DNA from: Pseudisothecium myosuroides
Taxonomy: Eukaryota > Streptophyta > Bryopsida > Hypnales > Lembophyllaceae
Length of the DNA: 64,000 nt
NCBI GenBank assembly: GCA_951799445.1
Contig: OX637293.1
Coordinates: 1,364,001 to 1,428,000, forward strand
Direction: 5' to 3'
A program made the position numbers and the translations under genes. Positions 34,349 to 46,205 of this stretch are shown piece by piece. The notes below the pieces were generated by a model, which searched no databases, had not been told where the DNA came from, and worked only from the letters and a program-made list of their open reading frames with translations. Numbering within the stretch: the first letter of the stretch is position 1; each line of letters starts with the position of its first letter.

Positions 34349-37300
34349 TCACTTAAAGACGTGATTCATCCCTTTCTTGAGCAAATTCGAAATTGAGTGT
34401 CGACCACTTGACCCCGTCTTGTTTCCCTGATGCGCCATCCCAAACATGTTTCCAGATGTTGTGCACGACTGGGACTGTAGCCTCACAGAATGCTGGGAAA
34501 TCATGTTACATAGTGAGGAAGCGCACGCAGGTTCCAGGCCATAGCCATCGTTCCAATCACGCATAGCCGGGTGCAGGAGCTGCCACTGGAGAGCGCCCGC
34601 GGCACCTCCCTGGCGTTGGAAGCTTTGGAGCACTTGGTCGTACACGATGCTGTAGAAGGCGTCTCGCTTGGCCTCGCTGAAACCAGGTTTCTTGTCTGAG
34701 AGACCGAATTCAGTGAAGAGGACTGGCATGTGGAGGATGGTCTCGGCGTCTTGGATGTGGGCACGCACCCAGGTGGAGAAGAAGTTGAGCTTGTCGTCCA
34801 CGTTTTGGGATGAGAGCCTGGGGGGTGGAGACAGGTAGGGTAAGGGTTTAGGGTTTAGGGATCGTGCACATGTATCAGTTGAAAAATTAACCAAAACGTA
34901 GACAAACAAGCATTGGAGCATAGTTTCTGTTGTTACACTCCCTTCGCTATTCACCGATCTATCAATTACATCGTGAGGTCATATCCTGCTGAATGCATAC
35001 ACTTAGTTTTATTTCCCAGGCTAAGCGGAGCCGGGATCGTGCACACTCTATCAGTTAATTGCGTACACCGAGAAGCGTACCCAAAACAAAGGAACCAACA
35101 GTTTGAGTTCTGAAATTTTTTCTTAGAGTTTGACTACGTTAAATATTGTTGGCAAGGCTAATCTTAATATGTACATGAGCTGTACCTTATGAAAGAACTA
35201 TTCATGAATATTTAAATTACCGGTTGAAGGTGTTCATAAAATTGTCTGATGTTAAGAATCTGTACATTTAGGTTAGGAATCTGTTGGTTTTGGGTAAGGC
35301 TAAAACTCGGTGTAGTTACATGAGAAATCAGTGCTTCAAGGGGATTGCATTACACGATTCGAGGGGCTTACCATGAATCTGGATAAGCATGGACAGTAGC
35401 AAAATCGATGCCTGGTAGTTGGTGGTCTTGAATGAAGTCGGTGCCAATTGTGCCAGCGTAGCTATTTGGATTCGAGCTAGAACAACCTTTGCTGTTGGAT
35501 GAGTAGAATCCCTCGGAGCCCACTGTCAGGAGGTGCTTGCTGTCCAGACTCTTCACGTACATAGCCATTTCTCCGATCCATGCCTGACGCAATCAATATA
35601 CAAAGGACCTGATTTTCAGTCAACGAAAATCACACTACAAACAAGCAACTAAAACCAAAGTGTCTCTAACCAAAATAGAGAGCTAAACTTTCGACTTTTT
35701 CAAGCTCTCAAAGTCTATCTAATCCTTTACATTGGCTTAAGTCTAGGCTAAGCATCAGCCGCTTGGATAGGTCAGTGCCACCATTACCAAATACCCCAGC
35801 TGCAAAAGTATTCAGTAAGGAGAAGAGAAATTATCAAACCTTCAGTGTGTTTCCGGAGGAATCCGATGGGCATTGCGGTTCATTCATGAGCTCCCAACCA
35901 AAAATAGTTGGATCATTGCGGTACTCCACTTTGGTGATGGTGTTCACTCTTGTCAACACAGCCTGCCAAAGCCAACGGACTCAAAAACTGAGTACAAAAC
36001 ATATATTGGGTTGCAGGAAGGTAAATTCGCACAGGTAGGAGAAGTGTAGAAGATTTGTCAAGCAGAACCGGCGCTCTATAGAATATCAAAAGCAACAAAG
36101 TACTCTTGAAAGTATAGAGAACCCTACTAAATTTACAAAAAACCTCGTCAATTGTTGAGATCAATGTGTAGGAAACCCTTTTTCTGTAAATCATTTTATG
36201 AGACCCTAAGAGTGAAGACCTGCTCAATGAATTCTTCTTGTAAGTTGTTTAGACCCTAAGCTACACAACCTAGCAGTTATTCCAACCTCCGAACAGACTC
36301 TACTCGCTCAACCCAAGAATTTGTGTTTTAAGAGAATCGTAAACTCAACTTCAGCCCCATTTATGTAGAGGTGGGAGCCAAGCATTGATTATGCAGAGCA
36401 TGGTTATGTTTATCTCATAATCAAGGACTTCAAAGCATCAGGCAAGGAGTAAGACACCGTATAGAAACGCGCCTGGATTTCCTCCTCCAAATCTTCTACC
36501 AACTAGCGAATCCACGAAAAGTTTACATAAATAAGGATTGCTTTTAATAAACATGTAGTTCACAAGGTTGCAGGCCTCTCTATTTCTGCACAAGGAATAG
36601 GCTCTCAGAATCTTTGTTTTACTCAAACAATTAGCTGAGGCAAACAAAGCCGACGTCATTGCAGCATTTACCTTGACGTGATCTTTGTAAAACTGCCGGC
36701 ACTTGGAGTTCCGGAAGAAATCATCGTCAGAAGCAACACTCTCACCAGCCGCCTTCGCCCATGCCACGTACTTGGGTTTGCCGCCGTAGTCCTTCCAGTT
36801 GTTCACCAGGCTTAGGAATACCCTAACCCCGTTCTGTTGAGCTTGATATATCACGTAATCCAAAGCCTGCCAAATCGCACCTTTTCATTCAGTCTCTCAC
36901 ATCATTTTTGAAACACAATCTAACCCCCAACAAATCACAATACCTGACCTAATTCCCCAAATTAAACCTTAAACTTCGGCCACTTGCACTTCGAGTTATT
37001 TCACCTCTGCAAGAGACGAAACATTACTAACAGCCATGACGCGACAAGAGGCCACGGTGGTAACTTAAAAGCAGTGGGTGATAAAGTCAGAGTCTGCAGA
37101 TGAAACAGATCATATGATTGTGTGACTTGAGTCATGGCTCCACCCACCACAGTGAAGACTCGACACTGTCAAAGCTCTAGTCCAGATGGATGGCTCAACA
37201 AACCATCAAGAACCAGCGTGGTCGGTGACGACTGATCGAAAAGAAGAACCATCATGATCATATTCATGAATGCTAAACTCAGAGTGCTAAACTTGTAAAA

Positions 37301-38071
37301 TGTCAGTGCAGTAAGCTCAAAAAACTCCAAAACCTTTCAGGTCTAGAAAAAAGTACGAATTTCTTGGAATTATGCCATTTCAACGAAAACTGCAATAGCT
37401 GCAATCTCGAAGCTGAAGAAGGAGAATTGACTTGAGAAGTGACGACTGATCGAAAAAAAGGACCGTCAAGACCATATTCGTGACAATGGCGTGTTTCATA
37501 ATGCTAATCTTGTGATATACAGGTGCAGTAAGCTAAAAAGCTTCCACTGATACAGATCTGATGTTCCAGGCAGGTCTGGCAAAGTGGCAAGCCCTTGAAA
37601 GTTCACCATTTTATCGAATACGACTACAGCTGCAATCTCGAAGCTGACGAAGGAGAACTTACTCCAGAATCAGAGTTTGATCGACTCATCCGTTCAAGAT
37701 CGGGTTCAAGATGAGCGCAAACGCAGCACCAAAACCGCAATTCCAAAAACCACTGCAACCCGAATTTCAAAACACAGCAACTCGAAATTCCAGGATGCAA
37801 GAAAGTGTATCCATACCTGAAAGACTTTCTCGTCATACACGCCGGGCGCCATCTGCAGCGCTTGGTAGGTGTCATCGTTGAAAGCCCAAGTGCGGCACAC
37901 AGTGAGCCCTAGCGCCGCGCCGTCGCGCAGAACTTCATCGACGCGAGGCCTGGTGTTGGAATCGGAGGCAGTGACCATCAACCAGTAGGAATTCCAACCG
38001 TTTGCGTAGAAAGGCTGTCCATCTAGCATCAACTGGTGTCCCGTCCTCGTCACGAAACTAGACATCGCCAT
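34349..38071 (-). CDS. MAN: Mannan endo-1,4-beta-mannosidase (GH5), five exons
   Basis: Hydrolyses beta-1,4-mannan chains of the plant cell wall. Exons are 38071-37817, 36866-36672, 35962-35840, 35583-35372 and 34817-34349, giving 417 residues; the first three introns are phase 0, the last phase 2 and completes a Trp codon. All have GT-AG ends. Recognisable blocks in order are [52 protein letters not shown] with the acid/base Glu178, VHAYPD, and VLFTEFG with the nucleophile Glu298. These match plant GH5 subfamily 7 mannanases throughout, and length is normal. The odd point is the N-terminus: the first ATG (38071) gives [11 protein letters not shown] with no signal peptide, whereas these enzymes are normally secreted. 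A short upstream exon is possible, as TTGACAG at about 38090 could be an acceptor. Repeats sit in intron 1, upstream and at the 3' end. Confidence 0.93.
37220..37665. repeat. About 220-bp tandem duplication in mannanase intron 1
   Basis: Two adjacent diverged copies begin at about 37222 and 37440, each starting with 'gtgacgactgatcgaaaa' and containing 'gtgcagtaagct' and 'gctgcaatctcgaagctga'. Copy 2 runs into the sequence just downstream of exon 1. The duplication is intronic and does not touch coding sequence. Confidence 0.65.
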
Positions 38072-38138
38072 AGCTCGAACGACCCCTGTCAACACGTCGC
38101 CACAGCCAACGGAATCGTCAAAAACTAACTGGCGATAC

Positions 38139-38268
38139 AGACAATCTCACAGTCCACTAGCGATCTAGACGACAGTCTCACAACCAGCTACCGATCTAGA
38201 CAATCTCACGACCAACTAGCGATCTAGACAATCTCACAACCAACTAGCGATTCTCGACAATCTCACAA
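38139..38268. repeat. Four-unit minisatellite upstream of the mannanase start
   Basis: Units of about 31-33 bases with the core 'actagcgatctagacaatctcacaacca' (written here as its parts 'actagcgatctagac' and 'aatctcacaacca') are repeated about four times. It lies 70-200 bases upstream of the first ATG, so it is in the 5' UTR or proximal promoter. Copy number may vary between individuals. Confidence 0.75.
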
Positions 38269-39385
38269 GTAATAAGCTAAGTCCCTGGTATGAAAGGGGA
38301 TCCAAGGACTGGATGGACTGCAACCCCAAGCTAGCGACCGAACATTCCACATCAGTCCACATTGCAAACAACCCACACCTTGGGATTCCTAAGGGATGAT
38401 TCGATCCTTGCTGGTTCCATGATCAGCTGCCTCGACTCAAGTATCGTCAGGTATTCATTTAATTTATGGTCTTCTGACATACAGTGATTAGGCTACTACG
38501 GCACGTCTCGCTGACTTCGAGTCCTTCACTACAGGACGACTGGGAACAGCAAATTATTGCCCAGATGGACAGATCTCACAAAAGCGATTGTTTAAAGTTA
38601 GGTGTTGATTCTTTGATTGGCGGGGAATCATAGTTTTGCTCTAGTGTACTCCTGTGCGCCCTTGGACGGGAGGGCAGACAAGACAAGACTCGCCTTTTGG
38701 GTCGATTTGAAAGTTTCTGGCAAGCTTTTGCCAGAAGCGCGAGGCAAGCAAGGGCGACTGGGTACCGTTGGTGCCGCGTGGGATGTGGGGGATGGCTCGC
38801 ACTGCGAATCCGATCTGAGACAATTCTAATCTGGTGGTTAAATGCGTGTTATAATAATATAAAACAGTTAGATCCAGTGGGAGGTTTCAATGTGTTCCTC
38901 ATAATAAGAACTTTAATAAGATCCAATCTGGTGTAAGCTTAGTTATGCGGATTCACGCGGCTTGGGTTTCGAGGAACAGTGAGGGTTTTTCGGATGCGCG
39001 CGGTTCACAACTTCCCAGCGGCGGGGGACTGGTTTGCTGGCATGGACCGGTTCGGTAGAATCGAGTTTATTTTTAGTTTTTTTAGGTTTTGGAGATTGCT
39101 GGAAACCTGGAAAGATGTAATTTAATCGCGAAAGGAGAGAATGACAACCTAGCATACTGGTCTGGCAGGCTTTCGGGGCAGATTCGATTTTATTTCGGAC
39201 TGGAATTGGCAGTGCCCGTTGGTCGGTTGGTCTCAGCCCTGTAGAGGGAGGCGGGAGCTGCCGTGTCTGCCACGCGGAATGCTGGTGGACGTGGCTGGCC
39301 GTCTGTCTTCGGAATCATAGACTGGTTGTTGGCCACGCGGCCGGGTCGTGTAGTGTGCGGGAAATATCACCGACCTCTCAATTCC
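38269..39385. other. Upstream region of the mannanase gene, no other gene seen
   Basis: Moderate GC content, probably including the mannanase promoter. I find no recognisable protein or RNA. Open frames on both strands at 38617-39155 overlap each other and look like chance. Confidence 0.45.
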
Positions 39386-39490
39386 ATACGTTAAACTAGG
39401 CTGTTTGTTTTGTCTTGTTTTTGTTTGTTTGTTTGTTATGGTGAGATTTCTGGAATGGTACGTTCTCTAGTCACATTCTTGGTAGCGTTT
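39386..39490. repeat. Partial copy of the 243-bp repeat
   Basis: Shares 'ccatacNttaaactagg', a GTTT-rich run, 'gtgagatttctgga' and 'ttcttggtagcg' with the units at 7108-7600. It is interrupted at 'gtagcgTTTAA', exactly where the family E element begins, so family E appears to have inserted into this older repeat. Confidence 0.65.
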
Positions 39491-39641
39491 AACCCTTAAC
39501 CCTGGAGCGCCGTGGCCGTTATTCTTTGGCATTCTGTGACAATATTGTGCCATTGGAAAGAGTTCAAAAGTATTTTTTCATCTTCCTTTTCCTTATTGAC
39601 CTTTCATATTGGGTTATGAAGAGTATCCAATTGAGTTTGTA

Positions 39642-39872
39642 CACAAAATAGTGAAATTAGGTTGCCTTACAACTTGAAAGTTACTTTACAAGCCATTACA
39701 AACAACAAATCTTTCTAAAAATAGTTTCATTTGTACACATGGAGGTTCATGAGTCTCGATTACAACAATATCTAATTCAAAAATAGTATATTCTTGTACA
39801 ATAACTAAAAATATTTATTTAGTGTCAAATGTCAAAAAATTAGTGTGGGCAATCTAATTTCACTATTTTGTG
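39642..39872. mobile_element. 231-bp TA-flanked MITE (Tc1/mariner-like)
   Basis: Terminal inverted repeats begin CACAAAATAGTGAAATTAG and agree over 24 bases with one mismatch. TA flanks both sides (39640-39641 and 39873-39874). The uninterrupted sequence is visible in the related copy at 1527-2190: 'gagtttgtagtcttcc' there (reverse strand) against 'gagtttgTA-element-TAgtctttcc' here. This confirms insertion into TA, the target of Tc1/mariner and Stowaway elements. The end sequence is not the usual Stowaway CTCCCTCCGT. Confidence 0.88.
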
Positions 39873-40418
39873 TAGTCTTTCCAATGTTTGTCTTCAAGTA
39901 AATGAAAAGTTATTAAAAAAACGGATCACAAAATATGCTATTTTAGAGTATTTTGGAAAATTGTTGCTCCTTGCTCTAAATCTGAAATTTTTCCACAAAA
40001 ATGATATTTTTTGAGTTTAAGTCCAACTAACAAAATGAAGGTCATCTACTCTAGTTTCTTTACCAATTTGAATATTGAAAAAATTCCTAAGATTGAATAT
40101 TTTATTGCAATTTGAACTTTTGGTGTATTTCAATGTCTATTATTTTCTAATTATAAAATGACACGGAAATTGAGTTTACACCACGATGTTTGTCATTGTA
40201 ATATGCACACATGGTGAAATTTTCAGATTTTTTGAAATAATTTTCTATTTAATATGATTTTTCTTCACTTTTTCTTCTAAAATTCTCAAAAAAATCAATT
40301 TTCCACAAAAAAATCTAAATTTTCTGTAAAGTAAAGAAGACATGTAATTTCATCTCTGAAAAATAAATGTAAAATTTTTCATACATATCTAGTTGCAAAA
40401 TGGCAACAAATTGAGTGC

Positions 40419-40934
40419 CCGGGTACGCAACTCATGTATTATACACACGGGTCATCGGCATTAAAACGACTTAGAGGACGGCTTTTGTAAAAATTATATC
40501 AAATTAAAAAGACTAAATAGTTGGGTGAAGACCAAATTAAAAGAGAATTAAATGTAAAAAATGTTAAATTGCGTACATATGAGGAAAAAACTCACAATAT
40601 ATATGAAGAATTGAAACACCTATGCATAGTTTTAAAAATTCTTTACAAGAAATTCTCTCCAATTAAAATTAAATTTTTATTAAAAAGCCCCAAAAATTGG
40701 GTAGCTTGTCTTATGATACATGTATTTAAAAAAATCATATAATTAGTTTTTTAATGCTAATATTGTCCCCAAAGAAATATCATTTTATATATACAATTAC
40801 GTTTTTGGATTCCTTGTTAAAAAGGCTACAAGAATTATCTACACTAAAACAAATTGTATCCCTTGAAATTGGAATAAAATACATTATAAGTGATTATAAT
40901 CAGGGCCATATAATATGAGAGTTGCGTACCCGGG
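40419..40934. mobile_element. 516-bp hAT-like non-autonomous element with 8-bp target duplication
   Basis: The ends are perfect 16-bp inverted repeats, CCCGGGTACGCAACTC. An 8-bp duplication, ATTGAGTG, lies on both sides (40411-40418 and 40935-40942). The related copy at 1527-2190 has the unoccupied site with a single 'actgagtg' (reverse strand). An 8-bp duplication with short inverted ends is the hAT signature. The interior is AT-rich and has a 73-codon open frame (40521-40742) without recognisable features, so there is no transposase. Confidence 0.88.
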
Positions 40935-40995
40935 ATTGAGTGATGGACAGTGAGGTTTGAAATCAATGGTCATGGGTCCATCATTTAGGGGTTAA

Positions 40996-41902
40996 CCCCT
41001 AGAGGACATAGGCCTTTTTCTGCCAAAAAACATTAAAAATTGCCATTTCTATAGCAAAGAGTAAAAAAAAAATTGTTTTTTTTCCACATCTAACTGTAGG
41101 ATCTTACACCTAGCTAGTATAAAAAAATGTGAAAAAAAGTTCAGAATTTTTGACCGCACAGATTGCAAGATATTTGCATTTGAAGTAGAAATAACAAGTT
41201 TTTTAGCACATTGCGGAACTAGATTTTTTGACTTTGAACATTTTTAACTTAAATTTTTTTCACTACATAGATTTGAGCTTTAAATGTTTATAGTGGAGAA
41301 TTGAGTTGAAAGTCTAGGAAAAAAAGATTCAAAAAAACTTAATTTTCATTCTTAAGAAATTTGTTAAGTAGAAGTAGGTACGAAATAGAAGGAAAAACTA
41401 AAATATTAATATCTTTTAGATGGAATTAAAATGCACTAATCCCAATGGTAAGATTGTTCTAGCAGGTAAACTAAACCATGCAAGTTTGTTTGTTTTGAAA
41501 AATTGCAAAAATTGCATTCAGAAATGAATCCTAGAAGTTATTTTTTTCAAGAAGATGCTCTAACTGTCCAAAAAACAAAAATGTCCATAACTTTCTCATA
41601 ACATATCCAAATGAAATGAATCAAAGCTTTCCAGATAGACTCAAATACAATCTATGAGAAAAAAATTAAAATTAAAATTAAAAATTTTGCAATTTTTTTT
41701 GTTGCCATTCGTCCCTTGTTTTGAGCTTATTTAATCATAACTTTTGTTCCCGGGCACCAATTGAAAAAAAAAACTATATTCCCATGAAGCTAATCAGCTC
41801 TTCTATTTTCAAAAAATCAAGACAAAATTTCAACCTGTACTCTTGTAGGTACCTGCCCGAAATTGCATTTGTCCCTTGGAAGGAACAACGATCCTTTACG
41901 GG
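40996..41902. mobile_element. 0.9-kb TTAA-type element, copy 1
   Basis: It starts CCCCTAGAGGACATAGGCC after TTAA (40992-40995) and ends GATCCTTTACGGG before TTAA (41903-41906). It aligns along its whole length with 60101-61004 (907 against 904 bp), sharing 'tttttctgccaaaaaac', 'gattgcaagatatttgcattt', 'aattaaaatgcactaatccc', 'ggcaccaattgaaaaaaa' and more. It abuts family E, and the two share one TTAA. No coding region is evident. Confidence 0.8.
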
Positions 41903-42037
41903 TTAAACGACGGGCTCACAATCGTGGAAATCATCTGTTTTGTCACCATGTGAATTGTTGAAAAATTGAAATAAAATATCTTTTATTTTTGGAATATGGA
42001 AGTTTCATTATTTCTTAGTTTATTCCAATGGCACAGG

Positions 42038-42660
42038 ATTGCACTAGTCTATACCTTACCTTAAATCCATATACCTTAAGTGAGTTTGTTTGTTTTAATT
42101 TGCTTGTTTTGTTTATTTTGTTTATTACAGTGAAATCTCCTAGACCATGCGTCCTCTGGTTGTGTTCTTGGTACTATTGGAAAGCTTTCTACAAAGAGGG
42201 AAGCAAGGGCTTTGTTTTGTGGCATTTGGACCTATAGTGTAAAAGTTATTGAATTTTGAAGTTTTTATGAATTAAAAAATTAGAAAATTATTCTTACTTT
42301 TATTTTATTATATTATGGCAATGGCACAAGGCACACTAGTGTACCTTAAATGAAGTTGTTTGTTTTGTTTGCTACAATGAGATCTCTGGAACCGTTAGTC
42401 CCTTGATCGTGTCTTTAGTAATGTTGAAAGCACTTTACAAGAATTGGTGCATGGATTTTGTTTTATGGTGTTCAAATTCACAACAAAAAAGATATTGAAT
42501 TATGAAATTTTATGAATTAAATTTTTTTTTTAAATTTAAATTTTTTTAATTTATTATATTGTGGTACCCACAAATGGCATACTAGTCTATACCTTAAATG
42601 AGGTTGTTTGTTTTGTTTATTAAGGTGAGATCTCTAGAACCATGCCCAGGGAGATCATGC
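42038..42660. repeat. Tandem copies of the 243-bp repeat
   Basis: Two and a part units start near 42040, 42330 and 42575, each with 'actagtctatacctta' or close variants, a GTTT-rich run, 'gtgagatctctagaacc' and 'ggcacaaggcacactag'. The last unit stops within 'accatgcccagggag'. Non-coding. Confidence 0.7.
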
Positions 42661-42669
42661 CTTATAATT

Positions 42670-44090
42670 TAAGGTATACACCTGAGTTAAGAGGGTATTT
42701 GATGTAGGTCTACTTACCTTAATTATTGTATTTAAGATGACCATATTTTTATATAAAAAGTTTACGTGTCCAATTGCCCAAGTGGTAGTTTTTATTCCCT
42801 AAAGACCAATTGTTTGGTGAACAAACATTTAAAAAATCCGGGTAGAATTCTATGTAGTCAATTTTGATTGGATATTCACAAAATTTTGATACAAGGTGTG
42901 AACATGTACCCCCTTAGTAACAATATACTTTTTTTTATCGGGTACCCAAATCAAAAGTTATATTGCGTTGAACTTTTTTGGCAGCCTAGGCAATTTGGAC
43001 ATCTTTTGGACACCTTTTGCAAAAAAGCTCATCAACTTTTGAAATTTAGCATGTATGTAATTAATAAAATATGGCATACAATTGTCAGAAAAAATTTCAA
43101 ATCAAATTCGATGAGGAGTCAAATTTTATTAGCTATATTAAGATAGCTTCAAGTGAAAAAAAATTCTTTTAACTTCAAGCCCTATTTGCTTCTCAAATTT
43201 CTCATAGCACAGGAATCATCAAAAAATGAATAGTGTATTGCCAATGCACTTATCCTCCTTGCATTGCATACTGATTTTGAGTAAGCTAGACTCCAATACT
43301 CCATATTTGCTTCTGGAATTTTTCATGAGTGAACCTAACCTCATTTTTGTGTAGAGCAAAATTTTACCCCAAGAGGGCTCGAAATTTGTTGACCTTGTTT
43401 CACAAGATTGAAAAAAAATTAATAAAAATAAAGTTCCACCTATAACTTTATATTCTTTCTATCCACATGGTCAAATGGGCTAAAAAAAATTTCACACATT
43501 GCATTACTTGTTTAGTACACTTTTGTATGATTGGAATTAAAAAAATAAAATAAAATAAAATTAGACAATGCATCAAAAATCGACAGTTTTAGACTTTTCT
43601 TCTTCCAAAACATCCTCTGCCTTTTAGTAGTTAATAACAAGTTTACCATTGAACACTTCAAAATCTCCATTGAAACTATCCAGTAAACATCCCATTCAAT
43701 ATGAGTAACCTTAACACATATCATGTCTTCTAAGCTTGAAGTTAAATGGACTATAATCTCTATCCTCAATGTTGTACAATTTTTAGTTTGTTAAAGCTAT
43801 TAAGATGAACCTCCTTACTTGTGCAATGTAATAAGTTTTTCCACTCATGGTCAATGCCTTACATTTATACTTAATTTTTTTAATATATTCACTATTAGTA
43901 CCGTGGCACAATTTCAATCAACCACACTTCATTATAGATTTTCTTAACTATGTTCATTTTATCATCCACATGAAATTATCCGTCCACATTTATACTCATT
44001 GTACTATGAAAAATTTGCACTGCCTTTATCTGTCAAGGCTAACTTATTAATAAAAATTCCTGCTACATTATGCTTTTACATAGCCTAACT
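42670..44090. repeat. Dispersed repeat, partner of 10190-10980
   Basis: Blocks at about 42685-42760 and 43610-44075 match 10200-10275 and 10515-10950 in the same order and orientation. The spacer between the blocks is about 600 bases longer here. Non-coding as far as I can see. Confidence 0.65.
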
Positions 44091-44193
44091 TTGAAATTCA
44101 AAGTTTTTAGGAATTAAAAAGTAAAAACTTACTTTAACTTTTATTTTATTCTATTGTGGTACTAGCACAGGGCACACTAGTATATACCTTAAC

Positions 44194-45100
44194 CCCTGAA
44201 GGTTCTTTGACTATGTTTTCACCCAAAATGCTCGAAAACTACAATTTTTAATACAAGTACCAAATTTTAGAAAAACAACAACTTTTTGGACACATGTAAC
44301 TATAGGATCTTGTAGTACTTTGGTTTGAAAAGATGAGTCAAAAATTTCAAAAATTTCCACTTTGTGGGTTGCAAGATATTAGCGTTTGAATTGACAAAAA
44401 TCTTTTTTGGCCTTGCAAAAAACAAGGCAACAGCTATACTACTACACTTCACAAGATTACATTTTTATAAAAAAATGTCCAAAATGGTGTTGCTTCTTTG
44501 GATTCATTCTTCAAGGCAAGCTGGCTACATCCTTGAAAAATTTCAGATCATTTGGAATTATACAACATATATGAAAAAAATAGTAAGTAGAAAGAAGTAG
44601 ATAATGATTCAAAAATACTAACTTGTTAAGAATTTAGTTTTGAAATTGAAAAATGTCAATTCCAATGTTTGTAACGTTGTAATAAATAATGTACATTCTA
44701 TGATTTTATTTTTTTCCAAAAATATTGAAAATTGAGTTAAGTAAAGGACTTTAAAGTTTACTTTAGAGTAGAAAATCCATAACTACATGCCTGCAAACTA
44801 AAACTCCTCATACCTTTCATTTCATTGATTAAAATGAAACTATTCAAAGCTTTCTACATATGGATCATTGCAAGAAACACCAATCATATTCTCCGTCACA
44901 ATTGGAGTTATTTTTTCTCTTCTATTATAACTTCTGAATCCCAAGTCCTAAAAACATGAAATAATTAGTAGGCCTATCTATCTTGATGGTACTCAAATCC
45001 CTTATTTTTCTTAAATTTTTTTTTTTGAGAAATTATAATTGAATATTCATAATTTGTCACACTTAGAGGTATAGGTTTTTTTACTACGTTCGGTATACCC
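44194..45100. mobile_element. Probable diverged copy of the 0.9-kb TTAA element
   Basis: It begins CTTAA then CCCCTGAAGGTTCTTTGAC, and 'acatgtaactataggatctt', 'aaaaatttcaaaaattt' and 'gttgcaagatattagcgtttga' follow in the order seen in 60101-61004. The right end has no clear GGGG-TTAA and I cannot place it exactly. Confidence 0.45.
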
Positions 45101-45417
45101 AAATTGAATGGTCTGGAGTTCAAATTTTGAAGGACATATGCCTACCAAGGGGCATCTAAAAATATACTTCCTCTGTCTCAAAATAAATCCTGGGTTTTCT
45201 AAATTTGCTTCTCTCAAATTAAATTCGATATTTCAATCGTTCATAGAAATGAAACATTGAGTGTGCTTGATGGTGTGGTCAAGCATTGCAAAGTAACCGG
45301 AAGTTCTCCTTGATGCTTCATCTTCAACAAGAAGTACTTGATTCAATTCAAGATTTTCAACACCAACATTGACAGTTGCAGAGCATCAACCTTCCATGGG
45401 CAAACCTGGTCAACTAA

Positions 45418-45808
45418 GGTACCCCCCCATTCCCAACCAGTGACCCATTCCCGACCTATAGGCGCACATATTTCTGACCACGCTTAGAATGCGATTTTTT
45501 TTTTGTTTTCAAGGTTGGAACTAATAAATACATGCCACATGTCCCAAGTTGTGAAAAAAAAAATTAGGAAATAATGATTAGGTAAAAAGTTATTGAATGA
45601 TTGGAATTGGAAGAGTCTACACATTGGCCATGGGTCTGGAGCACTTTTTGCCTCCCAAAATTCATAGTAATTCCAATTCAAGCGATAAAATTACCAATTT
45701 TTTTGCAATCCATGTCATTTCTATTGATGTACCTCTGAAAAATATTTGTTTTGCCTTCACTACTCCAGATCATGTCGGAATTCCTTATTTGATCAGTTGG
45801 GGGGTACC
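45418..45808. mobile_element. 391-bp element with GGTACCCCCC inverted ends
   Basis: The left end GGTACCCCCC and right end GGGGGGTACC are perfect inverted repeats; AAGGTACC also pairs. The flanks are CTAA (left) and TTAA (right), so a TTAA duplication with one change is possible but not shown. Interior non-coding; it sits inside the 45167-51085 interval. Confidence 0.55.
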
Positions 45809-45839
45809 TTAAGTCGACAAAACTCAAATCACTGTTTTA

Positions 45840-46205
45840 ACAAATCTTGAGCCCCCAAACTTCTGGCTCTTCAATTGCAAGGGGGATCGCACTTTTAATC
45901 CTAGTCTAGTTCACTTGCTGCAAATCCCAAAGTGTAGTTGCAGGCTCAGGGCATCGCCACGACAGGCTCACCAAGAAGGCGCGCCAAGTGCAGCTTTGGG
46001 GAGTTGACTTGAAGACTCGGGCTTCACCGCTCACCCTCTGCCCCACGGCTGACGCATTAGGCAGGGGCACCAAATGGGATATCCGATAAAAACAATTTCC
46101 TGGTTTAGAATTTAAACTTCAAAAAAAGCAATTTCCAGTGCTTGAAGTAGAAACATTCATTTCTTCTAAAGCACTTCCATCTAGTTTTTGTGTGTTTGGG
46201 TTAGA
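45840..46205. other. Short GC-rich island without a recognisable gene
   Basis: About 45900-46080 is GC-rich in an AT-rich neighbourhood ('acgacaggctcacc', 'aaggcgcgccaagtgc'). I see no open reading frame of interest, RNA gene or repeat ends here. It may be interior sequence of the surrounding element. Confidence 0.4.

Larger units (their letters stand above)
39500..40991. mobile_element. Family E TTAA-type element, host of two nested insertions
   Basis: It begins CCCTGGAGCGCC after a TTAA (39496-39499) and ends CATTTAGGGG before a TTAA (40992-40995). The two ends match only weakly as inverted repeats, so the boundaries rest partly on the flanking TTAA. Without its two nested elements and their target duplications it would be about 0.75 kb, close to the related copy at 1527-2190 (0.66 kb). 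No transposase is present. Confidence 0.6.
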
